NCBI GenBank assembly: GCA_001662425.1
Contig: BDDC01000391.1
Location: 1 to 64,000, forward strand
Source of the DNA: Chlamydomonas sphaeroides
Lineage: Eukaryota > Chlorophyta > Chlorophyceae > Chlamydomonadales > Chlamydomonadaceae
Length of the DNA stretch: 64,000 bases
Direction of reading: 5' to 3'
Positions 62,601-64,000 of this stretch are shown here, piece after piece (the first letter of the stretch is position 1; every line of letters begins with the position of its first letter). The notes below the pieces were generated by a model. It searched no databases, was not told the DNA's origin, and saw only the letters and a program-made list of their open reading frames with translations. The position numbers and the translations under genes are program-made.

Positions 62601-64000
62601 CGTTGTTCGGGGCGATGTGGGTTGACCGTTGGGCGGTTGGGCGGTTGGGCGGTTGGGCGATTGGACGGTTGAAAGATATGCAGGCTATGCTTAGAACTGC
62701 TACTTTTTAAGCAGGGAGGTGGGCAGAGCAGCGGGAAGCCGCGGCCTCCAGGCTAGCTAGGACCCGAGCCCGCAGCGGCAGCAAGCGGCGGGCCGCCAGC
62801 GACACGCACCTGGACTTGCGGCGAGTAGCGCAGCTTGCTGGTGTGGGAGTAGGTGTCGTAGCACAAGGCGTCGAGGGACAGCAGCGCGGCCGGCACAGCT
62901 CCGGCCGCTGCTATGCGCAGCGCCTTGCCGGTCACGGCCGCGATGCCGCCCGGGCAAGTTGCAGACTGGAAGGCGCTGCGGATGGCAGGCGTCGACAGCG
63001 AGGGGGTAAGGATGTGGCTGTGATGGTCGTGTGTCGTGAGCGGCTGGTGAACACCGGGAGGGTGCGTGCATCGCAGCAACATCAGCGCAGCCCGCCGGCG
63101 GCAGTGCAGCTGTCGGAACGCTGCAGCGGCCTGCCTGCCCAAGGCGCTTGTATGTGCGGGGGAACTTACATGGTGCTGCCGCTGACAACGCGCCCGGTCT
63201 CCAGCTCTGTTGCGCATTGCGGAAACGCAGGGCACAAGGTAAAGGCGGCGGATGCGGACTTGATGATGGGCACGTACGGCACAGCGCATACGGCATGGTA
63301 CGGCGCATACGACACGGCACGGCGCATACGACACTGCATACCTCGGGTGACGGGCGCGGAGCCCGAGCAGCTGCAAGGTTTCGGTGCGGGCGAGGACATT
63401 GGGGCGTTGGGGTGTTGGGGCGCGCGCGGTGAATGACAGAGCGGCAGCCCGCTGGCCGAGGCTGCTAGGCCATGCATCGCTGGACACACCTGATGCCAAT
63501 TTCCCTCACAAAAGACGGCACGCCGAGTATAATGGGAGACGTGGCAACCTCCAGCCTGGTGGAAAAGCCGGGCAAAGTGGGGAACGAGCCCAGCAGCGCG
63601 AAGCAGCAGGTGTGGCTAGCTCCGTAGCGGTTCGCTCTCCGGCCTTGGCTTCTCTCATCCGCCTAGCTAGCCGCCGATGCCATATACTGACGACATACAT
63701 CAGCAGCGCAGCAGACAGGCAACGCCCGCCGCAAGCCGCGCGCACCTGCCAAACACGGACGTGACGAACTGGCCGTCGGGGCACACCAGCGGCGGCAGGA
63801 GGTCCAGCGTCTTGGCGTCCACGCCATAGTCGCCCGACTCTGCGGGGTGAATGGGACATTGGTTTGCCTGGATACTCCGCCAACACCGATCTGTTCTAAA
63901 ACACAGGGCCAGTCCCGACCCGGCAGCCCGGCAACTCAGGCGGCGTGCGCCCAAGTGCCATCCCAGTGCGTGGCAGGTGCCACCGCAGCCCATCCCCAGC
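12507..64000 (-). CDS. Giant poly-C-type-lectin single-pass membrane protein (5' end outside the window)
   Basis: Dozens of short minus-strand exons with GT-AG introns share one continuous reading phase. Junctions were checked at 63.8-56.6 kb, from 36.0 to 34.9 kb across the assembly gap, at 33-29 kb and at 14.4-12.5 kb. Order from the N-terminal side: VMO-I-like CPxG repeats, about fourteen full or partial CTLDs, VMO-like and PAN-like insertions, a Cys-rich segment, Fn3-like and carboxypeptidase-regulatory-like sandwiches, an ectodomain with ILRDPPG, a Big_5-like domain, one transmembrane helix and a short cytoplasmic tail. The signal peptide should lie beyond 64000. CTLDs bind glycans or proteins at cell surfaces, so a receptor or adhesin role is inferred. 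It might be split into two genes in some annotations; the phase evidence argues for one. Sub-entries below describe the parts. Confidence 0.7.
13140..13290 (-). other. GC-AG intron candidate near the 3' end
   Basis: The exon ends ...CGCACCATG and the intron begins GCGAGT at 13290. The only nearby GT would break the frame of the transmembrane exon. The intron holds a degenerate 13-14 base repeat (ATGATTAGGTA-type, about 13241-13280). Confidence 0.5.
13805..19805 (-). CDS. Lectin gene part 23: distal ectodomain and Big_5-like domain
   Basis: The exons encode GWQDIMKIYTDLTALTKAKE, DVNGLVQANVEGVWQKTLDL, YSYKFTTLSTLSTRINFGMH, NLYGMELEFNSDLLQESERE, CPYEPGTQQREAAKVS, INLKQGDETLYELLLENQSG, GPYAKQTKAMVAAKCGPKYT and TSDGEYLVRFVVYCDALVGG. 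The end is GDEISVTFSEPLD, then exons 14088-14175 (CRKPFSFYWMGFHH) and 13805-13989 (SCEGRTISVAWDPFNRPG, DASGNAQRRPVNITFF). GD.I.V.FSEP.D with DASGN....P is the Big_5/SbsA-type Ig-like pattern. Junctions from 14.4 kb down were checked and are in phase. Confidence 0.5.
18411..18542. repeat. Exon end and donor site duplicated into the following intron
   Basis: The 34-base string beginning GCCCACCTGCGTCCTGAC at 18509-18542 covers the 3' end of the exon encoding KLQRLTVRTQ and its donor. It recurs at 18411-18444 with one difference and keeps the GT donor. Confidence 0.8.
19440..19745. repeat. Degenerate donor-plus-intron repeats
   Basis: The region after the exon encoding KAKEEELPGYQ repeats two to three times with a period of about 125 bases: CCAGGTGCGG, then a CAAGCCGGCCT-like string and GGTTAYAAT on the coding strand. 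Only the first copy follows an open exon. Confidence 0.6.
20160..28795 (-). CDS. Lectin gene part 22: conserved-looking ectodomain with ILRDPPG motif
   Basis: About thirty small exons were seen. Examples are LVGGLCELPLGRPVLQFTAI, PWDVSYVDLQDPIPGLSVEA, NLAFCGEFGLDRKCSGNTW, YKLRVKLYQMYGRLRCDNVT, AINFGAETAFATPLSIVASS and EIPIPVPLLILRDPPG (about 26245-26310). Then come helical exons (KLADK, ADLSKGAAKLTSMTDDAKKL, VMDVVKDLAKMGATTAAKAA), FGVGFDADFSVCAGLGAMVC (about 21965-22040) and WHSVWHITNVVIPELQAKLT (about 20165-20390). I recall LRDPPG followed by a CAGLGAMVC element in long ectodomains of bacteria and diverse protists, but cannot give a formal family name. Confidence 0.45.
24447..24492. repeat. 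46-bp near-perfect palindrome in an intron
   Basis: The two 23-base arms starting TATTGCGCTACACA are complementary except for one mismatched pair. The centre is ACATGT. It lies in an intron of the lectin gene, between the exons near 24560 and 23900. Confidence 0.85.
28960..31540 (-). CDS. Lectin gene part 21: Fn3-like and carboxypeptidase-regulatory-like sandwiches
   Basis: The exons join in phase: GFSELREAPTDPLLFEGF, VFPSNEPIKVHKARTLAPG, DITRAELPDWSDVENATER, then SLSVLQQAEAVVLSWTVGST and DNLQVGATYRYCVVVASAAA, a fibronectin-III-like V.L.W......Y.Y.V.A core. Next come DVTIQWTGQIMGEVRTRFNT and GTTDDSGRYTLALQSD, and then CPIEGATVCAKTVRDN and TSDRDGSFLVVAGIG. The G.V.......T.DDG.(Y/F) patterns are typical of carboxypeptidase-regulatory-like beta sandwiches. 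Family names are inferred from pattern only. Confidence 0.5.
31740..32342 (-). CDS. Lectin gene part 20: Cys-rich segment, DUF4215-like
   Basis: The CTLD14 tail joins in phase 1 to an exon reading ILGQMVEMVETSGDGLPDLM, then RTCGDGIPVWGREECDEGLG. The next exon reads GNSVCTGACRIVPNRFVVQ and LRHLGVNYNLYGQ. C-G-D-G....G-E-E-C-D-E-G followed by C..C is the signature of the short disulphide repeat known from myxobacterial and protist surface proteins (DUF4215 type). DGLPDLMV resembles an FG-GAP calcium loop. It marks the switch from lectin array to stalk. Confidence 0.5.
32619..32648. repeat. (AC)15 microsatellite
   Basis: Thirty bases of perfect AC dinucleotide in an intron of the lectin gene. 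A similar shorter (AC) run lies at about 48322-48342, and CCCACACA repeats at about 46251-46280. Confidence 0.95.
32700..33870 (-). CDS. Lectin gene part 19: CTLD14
   Basis: The exons encode ANGTARSAAAVSYPSAHKV (about 33803-33865), FELRKNVAGQISRGAFLYTL (about 33617-33687), then SWVQAQLMCQQMPNAPGTLA and PSQLWIAYGDFLAPG (about 33140-33330), and WTVSNLDG, NGEPAACGYLDARR and CSTRRAMLCM (about 32695-32875). The head, LWIAYGD strand, GEPAACGY loop and MLC tail are all there. EPA replaces EPN. It is the membrane-proximal CTLD of the array. Confidence 0.65.
34090..35985 (-). CDS. Lectin gene part 18: CTLD13, with an assembly gap inside an intron
   Basis: The exon near 35865-35985 encodes RFAYFSNGRSWGRARETC and LPGGDLATF, ending in phase 2. 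After the N gap, the exon near 34930-35008 starts with the single base completing Ser and reads SSTNWGRVRDWLADQFWSEI. Then come GLVAGLHMGLSNLMSTGT (about 34725-34805), WSFLDTPGTAV with TTWPWAAGHPVELDE (about 34330-34455), and VSTTWKAASCYRSLPFLCEC (about 34090-34190). The exact phase match across the gap suggests no coding exon was lost there. Confidence 0.6.
35113..35178. repeat. (GTGGGC)n hexamer microsatellite abutting the gap
   Basis: About eleven perfect copies of the six-base unit run into the N gap, so the true length is unknown. Confidence 0.95.
35179..35708. other. Assembly gap of 530 N
   Basis: All bases are N. The left flank is a pure GTGGGC hexamer array, which probably stopped the assembly. 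It lies within an intron of the lectin gene. Confidence 0.99.
36200..37120 (-). CDS. Lectin gene part 17: CTLD12
   Basis: The exons encode NSIEFQLTYQGTQFVM (about 37075-37120), YGSLLTWPASQAFCEANGQ (about 36870-36930), VFADFSSDEEYMAL (about 36660-36705) and a long exon, about 36205-36510. That exon reads MDWVYTEQTFSEDQITTWIG, PVSLGYYLPDWAALNN, GSGCYAHRI and LRRPLCRSD. The core pattern LTWPASQAFCEANG, TWIGYKF and PCATLRRPLC is a full CTLD. There is no EPN or QPD. Confidence 0.65.
37390..39045 (-). CDS. Lectin gene part 16: CTLD11, EPD motif, with an insertion
   Basis: The exons encode ESDYEAVADEVNG (about 39005-39045), IRKRIWGKSAGSETFWFGLQ (about 38665-38740), GRGEPDNDGGQEFCVATELG (about 38103-38180), a helical stretch KSMEEYVASLKFAAEVTGIM (about 37800-37915) and DKPCDMVVRFLCQVPEVP (about 37390-37470). 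The WFGL strand, GEPD..EFC and C...FLC tail are CTLD-like. The usual GG-L head is lacking, and the helix of about 45 residues splits the tail. Confidence 0.5.
39195..39296. repeat. 49-bp tandem duplication in an intron
   Basis: The unit starting GGCCTAGTAAGGCAGCTAAA occurs at 39195 and 39244, differing by a single base, with a few bases of a third copy. Confidence 0.9.
39585..39990 (-). CDS. Lectin gene part 15: CTLD10 head
   Basis: The exons encode RVTLYTAHSVSWHDALRVC (about 39858-39985) and FFTPAEQQWLAQWLNTTRLA followed by GVWTGLSDDAGGRMGWRALK (about 39588-39722). The VSWHDAL..C helix and the GVWTGL strand identify the first half of a CTLD. The matching tail is either missing or supplied by the next cluster. 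Confidence 0.55.
40305..41840 (-). CDS. Lectin gene part 14: CTLD9
   Basis: The exons encode SKYRFFSRDLNWNSAQ (about 41753-41836), RLCTLHGGHLAVLEDTQ (about 41399-41450), GASIWVGLYLAQSPIY (about 41048-41150), RWVDGTPLRYDIGSEEEW (about 40740-40803) and YCGSMRLAGTATQPVGSLVA with CDSNAFSFVCE (about 40315-40420). Every CTLD landmark is present, including HGGHLAV, IWVGL, WVDG and SFVCE. There is no EPN or QPD triplet. Confidence 0.7.
42045..43290 (-). CDS. Lectin gene part 13: third VMO-like block and spacer
   Basis: The preceding exon ends ADIFCPP in phase 1. The exon near 43165-43290 continues STVLTGITGVMPPP and PLYFAGICANPAV, again a CP...L.GI.G...C repeat. The exon near 42740-42915 gives VVCRRSWSLPREEGASSW and TKMCAEACGV. 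The exon near 42050-42200 gives SATTVYDYGRSQAVEAICAA. Similarity to part 1 is clear in the first exon and weak in the rest. Confidence 0.4.
43640..45225 (-). CDS. Lectin gene part 12: CTLD8 and a second CTLD-like tail
   Basis: The exons encode TTLYDVIMSWEQAEVFCRKR (about 45070-45225), GSVLASINTEAEADAVRTMV through RVWLGAKHTAG (about 44785-44945), TWAWIDGMPFTYARG (about 44545-44660) and CLLWSISVREGVGASNAWMD followed by CDAPEAFPLCQ (about 44050-44190). This is a complete CTLD without EPN or QPD. The following exon (about 43640-43845) can be read as a second tail, HSWTSISVLRWLSRMC then PADLQPFVCE, or from a later acceptor as DLQPFVCE only. The second reading fits the upstream phase. Confidence 0.6.
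45690..46875 (-). CDS. Lectin gene part 11: CTLD7
   Basis: The exons encode RFLFFEVPMTWELGRTWCK (about 46805-46870), AELAPLTNEEQ (about 46480-46515), MEAVYEMIASWGKGRIR (about 46290-46340), MSIDVWFGAVSN (about 45980-46020) and SWRYTTADVVSYNQWGHG followed by CGRLTFEFDEA (about 45690-45875). Head, WFG strand, W.Y loop and first tail Cys are in CTLD order. GADKPQ stands near the EPN position, with no sugar triplet. Confidence 0.6.
47105..47660 (-). CDS. Lectin gene part 10: basic linker with FSR repeats
   Basis: The exons encode an Ala/Val-rich stretch (TLPTVLAPLPAAVAQSVQPV, about 47525-47660) and a basic one (TWTSLEKERECSEPVS, four FSR tripeptides, then TQRKRCTAAKHTKSTF, about 47115-47290). The two cysteines could pair. 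No domain is recognised. Confidence 0.45.
47194..47235. repeat. 9-bp tandem repeat inside an exon
   Basis: CGGCTGAAG is repeated four times exactly, plus a partial copy. On the coding (minus) strand it reads CTTCAGCCG and gives FSR per unit, so length changes keep the frame. Confidence 0.85.
48050..51865 (-). CDS. Lectin gene part 9: second VMO-I-like block
   Basis: The clearest exon, near 51700-51840, reads NFGAWYTVATCPDGTYMKGI, then RVD and NDLVGVAAVR. That is the W..W..CP.G....G......D...L.GI.L.C repeat of VMO-I. It continues through FQCANATAANVSLVYPS (about 51385-51472), MRLCNANATDYIT, GVQLQSVPYRDISN, then TYEDDVGVTSIRFRW (about 50505-50560), which is a second such repeat. It ends with VNAMGVRCCREGPNTKDCGE (about 48565-48660) and FVLCRRDVADV (about 48065-48180). 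Several NxT/S sequons occur. VMO-I is known from animal egg coats; presence in an alga would be unusual. Confidence 0.5.
51975..53255 (-). CDS. Lectin gene part 8: CTLD6, QPD motif
   Basis: In order: SPVGAQLQNLAPAAQSIQG (exon ending near 53120 in phase 2), LFTRLMDWPSGELLCQANGG (about 52890-52960), NLAFFDNANHFEAATQM (about 52625-52685), VTQWMRGNPRAASFATWFG (about 52435-52490) and GLNDRVSETNFRYT through RWSADARQPDRV (about 51975-52112). The phases at HF-M and FG-L agree. The QPD triplet recurs in the long-loop position. The final CTLD cysteines are not found, and the chain passes straight into the VMO-like block. Confidence 0.6.
53015..53152. repeat. 26-bp exon-end duplicate
   Basis: GAAGTGGACGCGGCCCTGGA and the following six bases at 53127-53152 (the exon end encoding QSIQGRVHF) recur with three differences at 53015-53040, inside the next intron. 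The copy lacks a usable donor. Confidence 0.7.
53300..54870 (-). CDS. Lectin gene part 7: CTLD5
   Basis: A leader exon at 54770-54870 (SDLPEEERVALTTYLQPLA) precedes ELALYDVLMDAPAAGATCEL near 54460-54545 and GGSLVELTTTEAAEAAFLVL near 54055-54190. The latter ends AEVHIGLSDEG. An exon near 53610-53730 then gives ATWRWGSG and WAPGEPSNT, and one near 53300-53435 gives EDCAVSRLESGSVVLRW and ARPLCQ. EPS stands at the EPN position. The domain is complete in order and spacing. Confidence 0.65.
55020..56000 (-). CDS. Lectin gene part 6: PAN/Apple-like segment and an isolated CTLD tail
   Basis: Exons near 55910-56000 (YSDAPLTYTQRPGS) and 55562-55660 (CNGQAGKRYASRV, ending DPDGCC) lead to 55310-55440. 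That last exon encodes CSVYGACAFWTHIAANSTCL, a C..(C)xxWT....TC.L pattern typical of PAN/Apple domains. It is followed at 55025-55170 by DCGALEQS, VNASDFRFIAVSC and RLPVMCK, the two-Cys end of a CTLD with no preceding head. GEPAPA upstream of the tail occupies the EPN position. The PAN call rests on spacing alone. Confidence 0.45.
56611..57433 (-). CDS. Lectin gene part 5: CTLD4, QPD (galactose-type) motif
   Basis: Exons near 57310-57433 encode YLAIRSNVSWAAAESSC and FGGSLASIESPADI. Exons near 57000-57065 encode ALAPLLHVGLRRNT. Exons near 56611-56775 encode VWRWSRG, WVRGQPDG and EECAALSVTC. QPD in the long loop is the triplet linked to galactose-type specificity in animal CTLDs. No WND follows, so calcium coordination would be incomplete by animal rules. 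Confidence 0.6.
57663..58737 (-). CDS. Lectin gene part 4: CTLD3
   Basis: The exons lie near 58622-58737, 58345-58406, 57994-58213 and 57663-57800. In order they read STEYLWVSSQRMAFDE, ASGWCQSNGGDLASLP, MATWIGVSRADG, QWTWADGSPATG and, after an intron with a purine-rich acceptor (AAAAG), CRVVGTQRLECNVTYQAF and FSFLCA. All core CTLD landmarks are present. Where EPN or QPD would stand there is no such triplet, so carbohydrate binding through calcium is unlikely here. Confidence 0.65.
58857..59723 (-). CDS. Lectin gene part 3: half CTLD (CTLD2), long loop missing
   Basis: The exons are 59709-59723 (MYTVP), 59480-59500 (LTWDEAQ), 59210-59268 (TFCQRRGGSLASFEDLTEI) and 58857-58957 (ending LAVWTGLRNNMP). 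They supply the N-terminal half of a CTLD: the W..A..FC...GGSLASF helix region and the V-W-T-G-L strand. The next exon in phase starts GMGSPGAALRA and leads directly into CTLD3, so the W.DG loop, the sugar-motif strand and the last two cysteines are absent. Confidence 0.6.
59918..60006 (-). CDS. Lectin gene: Ser-rich linker exon
   Basis: The acceptor CTGCAG and the donor GCG/GTATGG bound 89 bases encoding VPKDKQRGVSASDAAAPAVQ and a Ser-rich end. It is the only exon found that restores phase between the CTLD1 tail (phase 1) and the phase-0 15-base exon at 59709-59723. Confidence 0.5.
60154..61546 (-). CDS. Lectin gene part 2: CTLD1, EPN (mannose-type) motif
   Basis: The exons are 61517-61546, 61370-61392, 61176-61218, 60955-61045, 60681-60768, 60375-60474 and a possible 10-base exon 60154-60163. 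The joined protein shows the CTLD pattern in order: ALYDVLLDW, WCKAQGGDLISF, LGLWVGALRTG, LLDWSYVDG, WAENEPNDA, NNVEDCAEVVF, VWYDRPC and RRPLCK. EPN is the mannose-type calcium-site triplet of animal C-type lectins. The second half of the site is WYD rather than WND. The intron after VGALRTG uses a GC donor (60953-60954). This is the most complete lectin domain of the gene. Confidence 0.7.
60477..60523. repeat. 9/18-bp GCATGRATT tandem repeat beside a splice acceptor
   Basis: GCATGGATTGCATGAATT is repeated about 2.5 times. It replaces the usual pyrimidine tract immediately upstream of the acceptor of the CTLD1 tail exon (60375-60474). Confidence 0.8.
60769..60954 (-). other. GC-AG intron candidate in CTLD1
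   Basis: The donor ACAG/GCGAGC (60955/60954) joined to the acceptor CGCAG (exon from 60768) gives the expected CTLD strand VGALRTG-SGLLDWSYVDG in phase. The GT alternative before VGA breaks the frame. Confidence 0.55.
61774..63839 (-). CDS. Lectin gene part 1: VMO-I-like CPxG repeats
   Basis: The exons are 63746-63839, 62810-62975, 62388-62580 and 61774-62222, joining in phases 2, 0 and 1. Each repeat of about 60 residues opens with a Cys motif and closes on a Cys: CPDGQFVTSVFG, CPGGIAAVTGKALRIA, CRSGAVMSGIALLRSRW, CPPGSKVVSAAALM and CPLGIAGLSFDY. The spacing of CPxGxxVxGxxL with a later L..L.LEC resembles the triangular beta-prism repeats of vitelline membrane outer layer protein I. A Ser-rich loop with an NSSSS sequon interrupts the fourth repeat. 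The first exon begins mid-codon, so more protein lies to the right. Confidence 0.5.
62629..62670. repeat. 8-bp TTGGGCGG tandem repeat
   Basis: About five copies, the last ones degenerate, in the intron upstream of exon 62388-62580. Confidence 0.8.

Noticed and set aside
1..64000. tRNA genes, CRISPR arrays or bacterial defence islands
   Set aside because: No cloverleaf with a GTTCGAATC-type arm, no regularly spaced repeats and no bacterial-style gene spacing were seen.

Overview
The window reads as nuclear DNA of a green alga, most likely a GC-rich chlorophycean. The evidence is Ala/Gly/Pro-rich coding with strong third-position GC, many short exons with GT-AG junctions in AT-richer introns, dinucleotide and hexamer microsatellites, and a TGTAA poly(A)-type signal. 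The species is inferred; nothing in the window fixes it. No tRNA, rRNA, CRISPR array or bacterial operon was seen.

Layout: (1) 1-357, minus: end of a probable retroelement protein running off the left edge. (2) 358-1335: non-coding 5' flank with a 23-bp tandem duplication. (3) 1336-10198, plus: a five-exon gene for a protein of about 2,627 residues with tandem B3-like modules, a Ser/Gly/acidic linker and basic KRRR clusters, probably a nuclear DNA-binding protein. (4) 10199-12506: convergent intergenic region with a TGTAA signal and hairpins. (5) 12507 to the right edge, minus: one giant gene of more than 51 kb, incomplete at its 5' end. Codon phase was followed through many introns and stays consistent wherever checked, including across the 530-N assembly gap.

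The giant gene encodes a predicted single-pass surface protein, roughly 4,000 residues or more. From the N-terminal side (right) it carries CPxG repeats resembling vitelline membrane outer layer I (VMO-I), then about fourteen full or partial C-type lectin-like domains (CTLDs) interrupted by two more VMO-like blocks and a PAN/Apple-like segment. Next come a Cys-rich CGDG..EECDEG segment, Fn3-like and carboxypeptidase-regulatory-like beta-sandwiches, a long ectodomain with an ILRDPPG motif and a bacterial-Ig-like (Big_5/SbsA type) domain, one transmembrane helix and a short Gln-rich tail. CTLDs with EPN-type and QPD-type sugar motifs occur in the same chain. The overall plan recalls animal mannose receptors, but with a different membrane-proximal half. 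A role in cell-surface glycan recognition or adhesion is inference.

The two large genes converge tail to tail and show no functional link. Exon limits given to the base were read from splice motifs plus phase. Cluster limits of the lectin gene without listed exons are good to about 10-20 bases.
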